Shown here: positions 33,312 to 42,260 of the stretch, one piece after another
How the letters are laid out: each line of letters starts with the position of its first letter
How positions within the stretch are numbered: position 1 is the first letter of the stretch
Assembly (NCBI GenBank): GCA_025998875.1
Contig: AP024675.1
Location: 693,589 to 757,588 of the forward strand
Direction: 5' to 3'
DNA from: Bacteroidota bacterium
GTDB lineage: Bacteria > Bacteroidota > Rhodothermia > JANXDC01
DNA length: 64,000 bases
The notes under the pieces: generated by a model
The model's input: the letters and a program-made list of their open reading frames with translations, nothing else
The model's database searches: none
Told to the model about the DNA's origin: nothing
Program-made: the position numbers and the translations under genes

Positions 33312-33772
33312 TGCGCGCCCTCGTACAACGGGTTCGCTACGCACGAGTACGGGTTGAGGGCCTCCTGGTCGGGGAAATCGGCCGCGGTTTGCTCATTTTC
33401 CTCGGCGTGCACCAGAACGACGGCCCGGAGGAGGTCGGCTGGTTGGCCCGCAAGTGCGCCGGATTGCGCATTTTCCCCGATGCGGAGGGCCGCATGAACC
33501 GGTCCCTGCTCGAAATCGGGGGCGAAGCCCTCGTGGTCTCTCAATTCACGCTATACGGAGAGCTGCGCAAGGGTTTCAGGCCCAGCTTTACGGATGCCGC
33601 CCCTCCGGATCGGGCGCGGGCCCTCTATGAGCGCTTCGTGGAGGAACTACAGGCGCTACTGGCCCGGCCGGTGCCGACCGGCATCTTCGGGGCCATGATG
33701 GAGGTAGAGTGCCTCAATGAGGGTCCGGTGACGATCTGGCTGGAGAAAGCTCCCCGCCCGCCCGCTCCATGA
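33311..33772 (+). CDS. dtd: D-aminoacyl-tRNA deacylase
   Basis: Removes D-amino acids (and glycine from tRNA-Ala) mischarged on tRNA. It is 153 aa. Both active-site signatures are present: SQFTLYGELRKGFRPSF and the C-terminal Gly-Pro motif in LNEGPVTIWL. The N-terminus MRALVQRVRYARVRVEG is normal. The start overlaps the previous stop by one base (TGATG) and the stop overlaps the next start (ATGA). Confidence 0.96.
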   Translation: MRALVQRVRYARVRVEGLLVGEIGRGLLIFLGVHQNDGPEEVGWLARKCAGLRIFPDAEGRMNRSLLEIGGEALVVSQFTLYGELRKGFRPSFTDAAPPDRARALYERFVEELQALLARPVPTGIFGAMMEVECLNEGPVTIWLEKAPRPPAP

Positions 33773-34692
33773 AGCACATCTACCTGCTCTTTATAGACGG
33801 CCTGGGGCTGGGGCCGGCGGGTGCGGCCAATCCGCTGGATGCCGATTACCCGGCGCTGCGCTTTCTGGCTGGAGGGCAGCGGTGGACGCAACGGGCCGAT
33901 CCGATACGCGATGAGCGCCTGCTTTTCCTTCCCCTCGATGCCGGGCTCGATGTCCCCGGATTGCCGCAGAGTGGAACGGGCCAGACTTCGCTTATGACCG
34001 GCCGTAACGGGGCCCAGCTCATGGGTCGGCACTTCGGCCCCTGGGCGCCGCGGATGCTCTGGCCGCTGATCGACCGGGAAAACCTCCTCTATCGGCTCCG
34101 CCTGCTGGGATTCCCGGTGCAGTTCGTCAACGCCTACCCCCCTGTATTCTTCGAACAGCTGCGCCGCACACAGCGCTGGAGCGTGATGAGTCGCTCGGCC
34201 CATGCCGCCGGCCTGCGCCTAAAGGGCGTAGCGGACGTACTGGCGGGTCGGGCCCTGACGGCGGAAATGACCGGTCAGGCCTGGCGGGAACGGCTCGGCA
34301 TCCCTATCCCCTTGCTCGATCCTCGACAGGCCGGACGTCGGTGGCATGCCCTGGGCCGAGAGGTCCGGCTGAGCCTGTATGAACACTACCTGCTGGATCG
34401 CGCCGGGCACGCTCAGGACATCCTCTGGGCCCAGAGGGAGCTTCAGAAGCTGGATCGCTTTCTGCAGGGATGGTTGGAGTGCTTTGATGCCGAGCGGGAT
34501 CTGCTTCTCGTTACCAGCGACCACGGCAACGTGGAAGACCTCTCCACGCGCGGGCACACGCGCAACCCCGTACCGCTTCTGGCCTTCGGCGCAGGGGTCC
34601 GGCACTGGGCCCAGGCCCGCCGCATCACCGATCTGGTGCCCCCCCTGCTAGAGGCTGCTTCTGCCCTCACCCCCTTTTTGTCGGCCCCATAG
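33769..34692 (+). CDS. Alkaline-phosphatase-superfamily metalloenzyme (phosphoglycerate-mutase-like)
   Basis: 307 aa, shorter than iPGM (about 510). Metal and catalytic residues are visible: FIDGLGLG (Asp), LPQSGTGQTSLMTG with the nucleophile Ser or Thr, DRAGH and LVTSDHGNVEDLSTRGHTRNPVPLLAFG. It therefore keeps the core of the PGM/phosphopentomutase/AlkP fold but lacks room for the inserted domain of iPGM. Phosphatase or phosphotransferase activity is expected; the substrate is unknown. Its 3' end overlaps that of the convergent serA by 26 bp, so the last eight codons of both genes use the same DNA. Confidence 0.8.
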   Translation: MKHIYLLFIDGLGLGPAGAANPLDADYPALRFLAGGQRWTQRADPIRDERLLFLPLDAGLDVPGLPQSGTGQTSLMTGRNGAQLMGRHFGPWAPRMLWPLIDRENLLYRLRLLGFPVQFVNAYPPVFFEQLRRTQRWSVMSRSAHAAGLRLKGVADVLAGRALTAEMTGQAWRERLGIPIPLLDPRQAGRRWHALGREVRLSLYEHYLLDRAGHAQDILWAQRELQKLDRFLQGWLECFDAERDLLLVTSDHGNVEDLSTRGHTRNPVPLLAFGAGVRHWAQARRITDLVPPLLEAASALTPFLSAP

Positions 34693-36265
34693 CCACCACG
34701 CGCACGTCCCAGATGCCCTCCAGCATTCGGAGCCGTTCCTGCACCGATTCCGGGATGGGCTCGTCGGTAGCGATCACGGTCAGCGCCTCCAGACCAGGGG
34801 CAAGGCGGCCCAGGGAAAGGCCGGCTATGTTGATGTTCGCCTCCGCCAGAATAGCCCCCACACGGGCCAGCATACCCGGCCGGTCCTGGTTGCGATAAAA
34901 AAGCAGATATCCTTCGGGGCGCAGCTCAAGAGGGTATTCGTCGATACGCACCACGCGCACGTCCGTACCCAGCACCGTTCCGGCCAGCAGATGGGTCTCG
35001 GTTGTGCTCTCGTAGAGGAGCTCAAGCAGATTCGTGTAGCTATCGGCGGCCGCATCAAGTTCCTGCCCTACCGCCAGGCCCAGTTGTTCAGCCAGTACGG
35101 GCGCGTTGATGTAATTGACGGGCTCAGAGAGCCATTCCTGCAGCAATCCCTTCAGGAGGGCGGTTGTGAGCACCTCGGGGAAGCGGCGGATTCGTTCCCC
35201 GACATAGCGGATGCGCAATTTGCGCAGCTGTCCGCGCAGAAAACCGGCCAACAGGCGCCCCATCTGCTCGGCCAGGCGCAGATAGGGCTGCACCTCTTCG
35301 TGCATACTCAGCGCGATCGCCAGCCCGTTGACTGCGTTACGTATGGCCCTGCCCAGCAGGGCATCGGCCACGGCCTCGGCGATCTGGCGGGCGACCTTGC
35401 TTTGGGCTTCTTCCGTGGAGGCGCCGATGTGCGGGGTTGCGATCACCCGGGGATGCCGCACAAGAGCCTGAAGCGCCTCTCCCGGGGGCTCCTGGCTGAA
35501 GACATCCAGCGCCGCCCCGGCCACGTGTCCGGATTCGAGCGCCTCCAGGAGATCAGACTCCGCGATCACCTCCCCCCGGGCTGTATTGATGATCCGCACA
35601 CCGGGTTTTGTCCGGGCCAGGCGAGCCCGGTTGAGCAGATGGCGGGTCTGCTCCGTCAGGGGCGTATGGATGGTTAGAAAATCCGCCTGCTCAAGCACCT
35701 CTTCGAGTTCCAACAGCTCCACCCCCAGAGCGGCGGCCACCTCGGGGGAGAGCATGGGATCATAGCCGACCAGCCGCATGCCGAAAGCGCGCATGCGCAG
35801 GGCCACCTCACGACCCACCTTTCCCAGTCCGATGATCCCCAGCGTTTTGCCGTAAAGCTCTACCCCCAGAAACCGACCTCGATCCCATCGACCGGCCTTC
35901 ATCGAGGCGTCGGCCTGCGGCACATGACGGGCCAGTGCGAGAATGAGCGCGCACGTATGCTCGGCGGCCGAAATCGTGTTCGCGTCCGGCGCATTGAGCA
36001 CGAGTACGCCCCTCCGGGTGGCCGCATCCAGGTCGATATTATCGACCCCCACTCCGGCGCGGCCAATCACCTTGAGGCGCGGGGCGGCCTCAATCCACTC
36101 GGCCGTCACCCGAACCCCGGAACGCACAATGAGGGCGTCAGCCTCCGGAAGCCGACTGCGCAGGGTCTGAGGATCGGCCCCGGCCAGGGTTTCAACGACA
36201 AGCCCCTCCTGCCGGAGCACCTCTGCACAGGCCTCATCCAGGGCATCGAGAAGCAAGACGCGCAT
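34667..36265 (-). CDS. serA: D-3-phosphoglycerate dehydrogenase
   Basis: First step of serine synthesis: 3-phosphoglycerate plus NAD+ to 3-phosphohydroxypyruvate. It is 532 aa, the long type with an intervening ASB domain and C-terminal ACT domain. Visible: [43 protein letters not shown], the NAD-binding [22 protein letters not shown], the catalytic Arg region [11 protein letters not shown], and Glu/His in [12 protein letters not shown]. The ACT domain reads [35 protein letters not shown] and would bind serine for feedback control. The start overlaps the aminotransferase stop by one base (TGATG). Confidence 0.95.
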   Translation of the reverse strand: MRVLLLDALDEACAEVLRQEGLVVETLAGADPQTLRSRLPEADALIVRSGVRVTAEWIEAAPRLKVIGRAGVGVDNIDLDAATRRGVLVLNAPDANTISAAEHTCALILALARHVPQADASMKAGRWDRGRFLGVELYGKTLGIIGLGKVGREVALRMRAFGMRLVGYDPMLSPEVAAALGVELLELEEVLEQADFLTIHTPLTEQTRHLLNRARLARTKPGVRIINTARGEVIAESDLLEALESGHVAGAALDVFSQEPPGEALQALVRHPRVIATPHIGASTEEAQSKVARQIAEAVADALLGRAIRNAVNGLAIALSMHEEVQPYLRLAEQMGRLLAGFLRGQLRKLRIRYVGERIRRFPEVLTTALLKGLLQEWLSEPVNYINAPVLAEQLGLAVGQELDAAADSYTNLLELLYESTTETHLLAGTVLGTDVRVVRIDEYPLELRPEGYLLFYRNQDRPGMLARVGAILAEANINIAGLSLGRLAPGLEALTVIATDEPIPESVQERLRMLEGIWDVRVVAMGPTKRG

Positions 36266-37422
36266 CAGGAGCCCGTCTCCATGTCGACCTGTAGCAGAAC
36301 CCGTTGCGTCTCCGCCACGCCCACCCCGGGCTCTACGGGGTAGCCCAGCTCCCGCAGGGCGTCCTCCAGAGCGGCCACTACGGCGACCATGTCCAGCGGA
36401 TCGTAGTAGCCCAGATGGGAAATGCGAAATACGCGTCCTTTCCAGGGCCCTTGCCCCTCGGCCACCGTGATGCCGCGTCGTTTGAGCGCCTCATTGAGGG
36501 ACTCCCACCCCATCCCCTCTGGCAACCAGACCGCGGTCGTGGCGTTGGAGGGCCTCCGGGAGGCCAGTTTCAGCCCCATGGCGAGCAGGCCGGCCCGAAG
36601 GGCCCGGGCCAGACGAGCGTGTCGATCCCAGACCTGTTCAAGGCCCTCCTCGGCGATACGTCGGAGCGCCTCCCGGACGCCGGCGATCAGGCTGACGGCC
36701 GGAGTCCAGGGGGTATCTCCGCGCTCGTAGGCGGCGAGCGCCGCGAACAGATCGAAATAGTAACGGGGCAGATCGCTTTCCCGGGCCTGCTTCCAGGCGC
36801 GCTCGCTCAGCGCAATATAGGCCAGCCCGGGGGGCGCCATGATTCCCTTCTGCGAGGCCGTGATTACGATATCCAGATCCCAGCTGTCCATGTACAGCTC
36901 CAGCGCCCCCACGGCGGTGATGCCATCGACGACCACGAGCGCATCCGGTGCCCGCTGCCGCACAACCCGACTCAGCGCCCGCACATCCATCCAGGTGCCC
37001 GTGGAGGTTTCGCTATGCGTGAGAAAGACGGCCCGCACATCCGGATGCGCACACAGCGCCGCTTCCAGCTGGGCCTCATCCGGCGCCTCGCCCCAGGGCA
37101 CAGACAAGGGGACGGCCTCCAGGCCGTAGGCGCAGAGGATCTCACCCCACCGCTGGCCGAACTTGCCCGCCTCCACGTAGAGAGCCTTCGCCCCCCGCCG
37201 CATGGCGTGCAGCACGGCCGCCTCCATCGCTCCGGTGCCGGAAGCGGTAAGCGTGAGCACAGGTTGCTCGGTCTGAAAGAGATAGCCCAGCAGACGGTTA
37301 TGCTCGGCGAAAATCTCCCGGAACTCCCGATGCCGGTGGTGCTTTACGGGCTGGGCCGTCGTCAGCAGGACAGACTCGGGCACCGGGGTAGGTCCTGGGG
37401 TAAAGAGGCGCATCTTGTACAT
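36265..37422 (-). CDS. Class V aminotransferase (serine/phosphoserine-glyoxylate-alanine type)
   Basis: 385 aa PLP enzyme. N-terminal signature RLFTPGPTPVPESVL, substrate/PLP residues HHRHREFREIF and ASGTGAMEAAV, the PLP aspartate in VVVDGITAVGALEL, and the Schiff-base lysine in ITASQKGIMAPPGLA. The family covers alanine-glyoxylate and serine-pyruvate transaminases. Being translationally coupled to serA and with no serC in view, the most economical role is phosphoserine aminotransferase. AGGAG lies 8 nt before the ATG. ysxC lies upstream with a 9-bp gap. Confidence 0.88.
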   Translation of the reverse strand: MYKMRLFTPGPTPVPESVLLTTAQPVKHHRHREFREIFAEHNRLLGYLFQTEQPVLTLTASGTGAMEAAVLHAMRRGAKALYVEAGKFGQRWGEILCAYGLEAVPLSVPWGEAPDEAQLEAALCAHPDVRAVFLTHSETSTGTWMDVRALSRVVRQRAPDALVVVDGITAVGALELYMDSWDLDIVITASQKGIMAPPGLAYIALSERAWKQARESDLPRYYFDLFAALAAYERGDTPWTPAVSLIAGVREALRRIAEEGLEQVWDRHARLARALRAGLLAMGLKLASRRPSNATTAVWLPEGMGWESLNEALKRRGITVAEGQGPWKGRVFRISHLGYYDPLDMVAVVAALEDALRELGYPVEPGVGVAETQRVLLQVDMETGS

Positions 37423-37431
37423 GGCGGTCTC

Positions 37432-38019
37432 CTATCTGCGTCCAAGGATAGCCTCCAGGTGCCTCCAGAGCTCCCGAACCCCGCGTTTTTCGGGCACCGA
37501 GGTAAACACCATGGGCACCTCACGGGGGCCGAGCACGTCGCGCCAGACGGCCTCCTGGCGACGCAGCGCGTTTCCGGAGAGCTTATCCGTTTTCGTCAGC
37601 ACAAGCAGGTAAGCAAAGCGTTGCTCGGGGGCCCATTGCGCGATGGCGCAATCCAGCGGCTGGGGATCGAGCCGGCTGTCGACCAGATGCACGAGTGCCT
37701 GCAACACCTCCCGTTCCAGCACGTAGCGCTCCAGCAACGCGGACCAGGAGATGCGCTGCTGTCGGGACACCTGCGCATAGCCCAGCCCGGGCAGGTCGAC
37801 AAAATAAAAGGCGCGATTGATGAGGTAGAAGTTCAGCTCCCGCGTTTTGCCGGGGCGAGAAGAGGTCCGAGCCAGATTCGATCGACCCACCAGCAGATTA
37901 ATCAGGGAGGACTTGCCCACATTGGATCGCCCCAAAAAGGCGATCTCCGGACGCCCGTCGCGGGGCAGATCCTCCCAGCGGAGTACGCCGCAGACGAATT
38001 CAGCCGACTCAACCCGCAT
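37432..38019 (-). CDS. ysxC: Ribosome-biogenesis GTPase YsxC/EngB
   Basis: GTPase needed for assembly of the large ribosomal subunit. It is 195 aa. G1 GRSNVGKSSLINLL, G2 region TSSRPGKTRELNFY, G3 VDLPGLGYAQV, G4 VLTKTDKL and G5 FTSVPEKRGV are all present. It follows the ribosomal alpha operon but is separated from rplQ by a hairpin terminator, so it either has its own promoter or depends on read-through. Confidence 0.95.
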   Translation of the reverse strand: MRVESAEFVCGVLRWEDLPRDGRPEIAFLGRSNVGKSSLINLLVGRSNLARTSSRPGKTRELNFYLINRAFYFVDLPGLGYAQVSRQQRISWSALLERYVLEREVLQALVHLVDSRLDPQPLDCAIAQWAPEQRFAYLLVLTKTDKLSGNALRRQEAVWRDVLGPREVPMVFTSVPEKRGVRELWRHLEAILGRR

Positions 38020-38030
38020 AGGGGAAACGC

Positions 38031-38054
38031 AAAAGGTCCGCTCTGGAGCGGACC
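38031..38054 (-). terminator. Intrinsic terminator after rplQ
   Basis: GGTCCGCT (38035-38042) and AGCGGACC (38047-38054) form an 8-bp stem with a CTGG/CCAG tetraloop. On the minus strand the hairpin is followed by TTTT (38034-38031). It lies 36 nt past the rplQ stop and marks the end of the roughly 20-kb ribosomal run. Confidence 0.85.
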
Positions 38055-38090
38055 TCGACTCCGATCCATGGCCCCTGGACCCGGGGCACC

Positions 38091-38591
38091 TTAAGAGCCC
38101 GATCCAGCTTCCTCCCCGGAGCTGGGCGGTGTTTCGGGCGTCTGTTCGGGCTTTGCCCGAGCGGGGGAGCGCCCTTTGCCCCCTCCCCGGCGGGTCCGTT
38201 TGCGCCGCTCTCCGGGCCGGGTGGGTTTTGCGTCGTTGAAGTCCACCAGCTCGATGACAGCCATTTCGGCGCCATCTCCCGGACGCCGTCCCAGCCGGAT
38301 CACCCGCGTATATCCGCCCGGCCGATCTTTGGCCTTCGGCCCCACCGTGGAGAACAGCTCCTTGATGGCCTCCTTGTCCTGCAGGAAGGCGAAGGCGATA
38401 CGTCGGTTGTGTGTGCTGTCCACCTTGGCGCGGGTGATAATGGGCTCGATGACCCGACGCAACTCCTTGGCCTTAGCCAGGGTGGTGATGATGCGCTTGT
38501 GCTGGATCAGGGCCCGCGAAAGCGCCGCCAGCGTGGCACGGCGATGCTCGGCGGTGCGCCCCAGTTTACGTCCTTTGACCGCGTGTCGCAT
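38091..38591 (-). CDS. rplQ: Ribosomal protein L17
   Basis: 50S subunit protein at the tunnel exit side, last gene of the alpha operon. It is 166 aa, against about 120-130 in E. coli. Core: MRHAVKGRKLGRTAEHRRATLAALSRALIQHKRIITTLAKAKELRR. The extra C-terminal 45 residues are a charged, disordered-looking tail rich in Arg, Lys, Gly, Pro and Glu, as often seen in Bacteroidota and Rhodothermota L17. It ends before the terminator at 38031-38054. Confidence 0.96.
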   Translation of the reverse strand: MRHAVKGRKLGRTAEHRRATLAALSRALIQHKRIITTLAKAKELRRVIEPIITRAKVDSTHNRRIAFAFLQDKEAIKELFSTVGPKAKDRPGGYTRVIRLGRRPGDGAEMAVIELVDFNDAKPTRPGERRKRTRRGGGKGRSPARAKPEQTPETPPSSGEEAGSGS

Positions 38592-38600
38592 GGCTTGTCC

Positions 38601-39629
38601 TCATTTCGATTCCGGTTCCAGGTACCGGCGCACGTCCATGCCGAAATGCAATCCGCGCTCGCGCAGGGCCTCGGCGATTTCGGCCAGGGACTTTTTGCCG
38701 AAATTGCGGAACTGGAGCATGCGCTTTTCGTCGTACTGCACCAGATCGGCGATGGTGCGAATGTTGGCCGCCTTGAGGCAGTTCTGCGCCCGCACGGAAA
38801 GCTCCAGCTCATCGACGCTCATTTTAAGCAGGTTCCGGATGCGCTGGACTTCGGCTTCGTTCTCTTCCGAGGCCGAAGCGGCAGATCCCGGAACGTGCAC
38901 ATTGGCGGACGGCTGGGCGCCGGACGGGGTTGGTGTGGCCTCAACGTGGATGAACATCTCGATGTGCTCGCGCAGGATCTGCGCCGCGTAGCTGACCGCC
39001 TCATCCGGCCGGATGGAACCGTCGGTAGTTACCTCCAGGATGAGCTTTTCGTAGTCCGTGCGCTGTCCCACGCGAGTATTCTCTACGATGTAGCGCACGT
39101 TCTTGATTGGGGTGAAAATGGCATCCATCGCGATCAGCCCGATCGGATGCTCCGGCAGCTTGTTCTCCTCGGCCGGCACGTAGCCTTTGCCTTCCCCGAC
39201 CAGCAACTCCATGTCCAGCTCGCCGTCCCGGTCGAGCGTAGCGATGAGATGTTCGGGGTTGAGGACCTCGTACTCCCGGGTGGCCGAGGCCAGATCGCCG
39301 GCCCGGAACTCTCGCGGCCCGCTAACCTTGACCTGAATGCGGCCCGAGGGGTGTTCGACGAGTTTGCGCAACCGGACGCCTTTGAGGTTCAAGACGATCT
39401 CGGCCACGTCCTCGATCACGCCCGGCACCGTGGCAAACTCATGCAACACCCCCGCGATGCGTACGCCCGTAAAGGCCACCCCGGGCAGCGAGGAGAGCAA
39501 CACCCGACGCAGGGCGTTGCCGATCGTGACCCCGTAGCCGCGTTCCAGGGGTTGCATGATAAAGCGGCCGAATGTGGGGCTCGATTCCTCCAACCGTATG
39601 CTATCCGGCATCTGAATCTTGTAGCTCAT
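38601..39629 (-). CDS. rpoA: RNA polymerase alpha subunit
   Basis: 342 aa. N-terminal assembly domain with FIMQPLERGYGVTIGNALRRVLLSSLPGVAFTGVRI and GYVPAEENK; linker rich in Ala/Pro/Ser (about 235-270); C-terminal domain MSVDELELSVRAQNCLKAANIRTIADLVQYDEKRMLQFRNFGKKSLAEIAEALRERGLHFGMD, which contacts activators and UP elements. Lies 9 bp before rplQ. Confidence 0.97.
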   Translation of the reverse strand: MSYKIQMPDSIRLEESSPTFGRFIMQPLERGYGVTIGNALRRVLLSSLPGVAFTGVRIAGVLHEFATVPGVIEDVAEIVLNLKGVRLRKLVEHPSGRIQVKVSGPREFRAGDLASATREYEVLNPEHLIATLDRDGELDMELLVGEGKGYVPAEENKLPEHPIGLIAMDAIFTPIKNVRYIVENTRVGQRTDYEKLILEVTTDGSIRPDEAVSYAAQILREHIEMFIHVEATPTPSGAQPSANVHVPGSAASASEENEAEVQRIRNLLKMSVDELELSVRAQNCLKAANIRTIADLVQYDEKRMLQFRNFGKKSLAEIAEALRERGLHFGMDVRRYLEPESK

Positions 39630-39699
39630 GGATTCTTCCTCGCACTAGGACTTTTCCCTCACCTGCCTCACGGCTATAGAGGGCGAGGCTCAGCCCGGA

Positions 39700-40302
39700 T
39701 TACTTGGAGTACAGCTCGACAATGAGCGATTCGCGGATGTTTTCCGGGATGTCTTCCCGAGAGGGCATTTCCAGAAACTTGCCCGTGAACGTTTTGCGAT
39801 CCACCTCTAGCCACGGAAACTGTCGCCGTGTACGCTGAACCGCCTCACGGATTACCTGCAGGTTCTGGCTTTTGGGCCGCACCTGCACGATGTCCCCCGG
39901 TTTGAGCAGGTAGGAAGGAATATTGACCACCTGACCGTTGACCAGGATATGCCGGTGCACCACAAGCTGGCGGGCCTGCGCGCGCGTACGGGCAAACCCC
40001 ATCCGGTAGACCGTGTTGTCCAGACGGGATTCGAGCAGCTGCAAGAGGTTCTCGCCCGTGTTGCCCTTGCGGCGCTGGGCTTTCTCAAAAAGGTTGCGGA
40101 ACTGCCGCTCCAGCAACCCGTAGATGAACTTCGCCTTCTGCTTTTCGGCCAGCTGGATGGCGTATTCGGATACCTTTCCGCGCCGGTTCGGCCCGTGCTG
40201 ACCCGGAGGATAAGGCTTGCGCTCCAGGGCCTTGCTGGGGCCAAAGATGGGCTCCCGGTACCGTCGTGCGATTTTCTGTCTGGGACCTCGATATCGTGCC
40301 AT
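39700..40302 (-). CDS. rpsD: Ribosomal protein S4
   Basis: Primary 16S-binding protein and early assembly factor, 200 aa. The N-terminus [29 protein letters not shown] has none of the zinc cysteines of the C+ form, as usual in Bacteroidota. S4 RNA-binding domain: [46 protein letters not shown]. The 70-bp gap to rpoA contains no clear terminator. In E. coli S4 represses its own operon; I could not recognise the RNA target here. Confidence 0.97.
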   Translation of the reverse strand: MARYRGPRQKIARRYREPIFGPSKALERKPYPPGQHGPNRRGKVSEYAIQLAEKQKAKFIYGLLERQFRNLFEKAQRRKGNTGENLLQLLESRLDNTVYRMGFARTRAQARQLVVHRHILVNGQVVNIPSYLLKPGDIVQVRPKSQNLQVIREAVQRTRRQFPWLEVDRKTFTGKFLEMPSREDIPENIRESLIVELYSK

Positions 40303-40323
40303 AGTGCTCTGCCTACGTTGCGG

Positions 40324-40719
40324 TTACACTCGACGTCGTTTGGGAGGACGGCATCCGTTATGTGGGATGGGGGTCACATCCCGGATCGTCACGATCTCCA
40401 GTCCTGCCGTATGCAGGGCGCGAATGGCGGCCTCACGACCCGATCCCGGCCCTTTGACGAAGACGTCCACCTTGCGCAATCCGGCCTCATAGGCCTCCCG
40501 GGCCGCGGCCTGAGCCGCCAGCTGCGCGGCATACGGGGTGCTCTTACGCGACCCCTTAAAGCCCACACGGCCGGCCGAAGACCAGGCGATCGTGTTGCCG
40601 TAGTTATCCGTGATGGTCACGATCGTATTGTTGAACGTAGCCTGAATGTGGGCCTGACCGTGAGGCTCCACATGCAATTTCTTCTTCCGCGCGCTCGTTT
40701 TACTCTGCTGCTTGGCCAT
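40324..40719 (-). CDS. rpsK: Ribosomal protein S11
   Basis: Platform protein of the 30S subunit, 131 aa. Typical segments: [71 protein letters not shown] and the C-terminal [17 protein letters not shown]. The basic start [21 protein letters not shown] is of normal type. Position rpsM-rpsK-rpsD is conserved. Confidence 0.97.
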   Translation of the reverse strand: MAKQQSKTSARKKKLHVEPHGQAHIQATFNNTIVTITDNYGNTIAWSSAGRVGFKGSRKSTPYAAQLAAQAAAREAYEAGLRKVDVFVKGPGSGREAAIRALHTAGLEIVTIRDVTPIPHNGCRPPKRRRV

Positions 40720-40732
40720 AGGAATTCAGCCC

Positions 40733-41113
40733 TTATTTCTTCGGCGCTTTCTTCTTGCCCGCCACCGTCTTACGCTTGCCTTTGCGCGTACGCGCGTTCG
40801 TGCGCGTGCGCTGCCCGCGAACGGGAAGCCCCTTGCGGTGCCGCAGCCCACGATAGCAACCAATATCCATGAGCCGCTTGATGTTCATCTGGACCTCGGT
40901 CCGCAGCGGGCCCTCGACCTTGTACTCGTTGTTGATGATCTCCCGGATTCGGGCCAGCTCCTCATCGCTCCAGTCCTTGACGCGCTTGTTCGGATCCACC
41001 CCGGCTTTGGCCAGGATTTTTTCCGCACTGGAGCGACCGATTCCATAGATGTACGTCAAGCTGATCACGCCGCGTTTATCCCGCGGAATCTCGACGCCCG
41101 CAATTCGCGCCAT
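40733..41113 (-). CDS. rpsM: Ribosomal protein S13
   Basis: Head protein of the 30S subunit that contacts the P-site tRNA and the 50S bridge. It is 126 aa: [39 protein letters not shown], the helix-two-turn-helix region and the basic tail [27 protein letters not shown]. Starts 3 bp after the rpmJ stop. Confidence 0.97.
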   Translation of the reverse strand: MARIAGVEIPRDKRGVISLTYIYGIGRSSAEKILAKAGVDPNKRVKDWSDEELARIREIINNEYKVEGPLRTEVQMNIKRLMDIGCYRGLRHRKGLPVRGQRTRTNARTRKGKRKTVAGKKKAPKK

Positions 41114-41116
41114 CGC

Positions 41117-41233
41117 TCAGCCCTGTCGCTGCTTGTGTTTGGGGTTCTTCTTGTTGATCACGTAGATACGCCCCTTGCGGCGCACGATCTTGTCGTCGGG
41201 GCTGCGTTTCTTTACCGAAGCACGCACCTTCAT
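41117..41233 (-). CDS. rpmJ: Ribosomal protein L36, cysteine-free form
   Basis: 38-aa 50S protein between infA and rpsM. It starts [20 protein letters not shown] and ends [10 protein letters not shown]. The zinc-ribbon positions of standard L36 are replaced: Ser11, Asp14 and Asn27 instead of Cys, with only His33 retained. It therefore cannot bind zinc in the usual way. ATG at 41233. Confidence 0.96.
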   Translation of the reverse strand: MKVRASVKKRSPDDKIVRRKGRIYVINKKNPKHKQRQG

Positions 41234-41243
41234 GATCGACTCC

Positions 41244-41462
41244 TTACTTATACCGATACACGATCCGACCGCGGCTCAGATCGTATGGGCTGAGCTCCAC
41301 GGTCACCTTATCTCCGGGCAGGATGCGGATAAAGTGCATGCGCATCTTGCCCGAAATATGGGCCAGCACTTCGTGCCCGTTTTCCAGGCGTACCCGGAAC
41401 TGGGCATTGGGCAGCGCTTCGATGATCGTCCCGTCCTGCCTAATGACCGGCTGCTTGCCCAT
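41244..41462 (-). CDS. infA: Translation initiation factor IF-1
   Basis: 72-aa OB-fold factor that occupies the A site during initiation. Signature: [60 protein letters not shown]. The ATG at 41462 lies within the 3' end of map (23-bp overlap), so it is probably coupled to it. The secY-map-infA-rpmJ order is standard for spc-alpha junctions. Confidence 0.97.
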   Translation of the reverse strand: MGKQPVIRQDGTIIEALPNAQFRVRLENGHEVLAHISGKMRMHFIRILPGDKVTVELSPYDLSRGRIVYRYK

Positions 41463-42258
41463 AGGGTAGGCTTTCCGGAGCTAAAAGCTGCGTAATATAC
41501 GCAAAAGTCGTCAAAATTTCCGCCCCCTCGTTGCGCACGACGATGACGTGCTCGAAGTGGGCCGAGGGGCTACCATCGGCTGTCACGATTGTCCAGCCGT
41601 CTTTCCGGGTCCTGACCTTCCAGGTGCCGCGGTTGACCATGGGTTCGATGGCCAGCGTCATACCGGGCATCAATCTGGGCCCCTGTCCCGGACGCCCGTA
41701 ATTGGGCACCGGCGGATCCTCGTGCAGATGGCGGCCCACACCGTGTCCGACCAGATCCCGCACTACCTGGAATCCGTTGGCCTCTACGTGAGCCTGAATG
41801 GCTGCGCCGATGTGGCCCACTGTATGGCCGGGTACGGCCTGTTCGATGCCCCTGTAGAGGGCCTCGTAGGTAACCTGGATCAGGCGCCGGTTTTCCGGGC
41901 TTGTGTCGCCGACCACGAACGTGTAGGCCGAATCCCCGTAATAGCCCTCCAGAAGCACCCCGCAGTCGATGGAGACCAGGTCCCCATAGGCCAGCACCCG
42001 GTCGCCCGGGATGCCATGGACAACTTCTTCGTTTACGGAGACACACAGGGTGGCCGGAAACCGTCGACCCCCAACCTGATAGCCTTTAAAGGCTGGCTTG
42101 CCTCCGTGTTCCCGGATGTACGCTTCTGCGACGGCGTCCAGCTCGCGCGTGCGCACCCCGGGGGCGATATGGCGGGCCACCTCGGCCAGCGTACGGCCCA
42201 CAAGTTCGCAGGCGGCGCGGATGCGTTCGATCTCCCACTCGCTTTTGAGCGCGATCAT
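41440..42258 (-). CDS. map: Methionine aminopeptidase, type I
   Basis: Removes the initiator methionine from nascent proteins. It is 272 aa. The five metal ligands can be placed: Asp in [21 protein letters not shown] (two), His in [13 protein letters not shown], Glu in [11 protein letters not shown] and Glu in [10 protein letters not shown]. There is no N-terminal extension, so it is type Ia. It lies 2 bp after the secY stop, and its end overlaps infA. Confidence 0.96.
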   Translation of the reverse strand: MIALKSEWEIERIRAACELVGRTLAEVARHIAPGVRTRELDAVAEAYIREHGGKPAFKGYQVGGRRFPATLCVSVNEEVVHGIPGDRVLAYGDLVSIDCGVLLEGYYGDSAYTFVVGDTSPENRRLIQVTYEALYRGIEQAVPGHTVGHIGAAIQAHVEANGFQVVRDLVGHGVGRHLHEDPPVPNYGRPGQGPRLMPGMTLAIEPMVNRGTWKVRTRKDGWTIVTADGSPSAHFEHVIVVRNEGAEILTTFAYITQLLAPESLPYGQAAGH

Positions 42259-42260
42259 AG

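Noticed and set aside
36304-38094. A 596-codon plus-strand frame opposite the aminotransferase and ysxC
   Set aside because: Antisense shadow of two conserved genes; its translation is rich in Gly, Pro, Gln, His and Arg without any domain.
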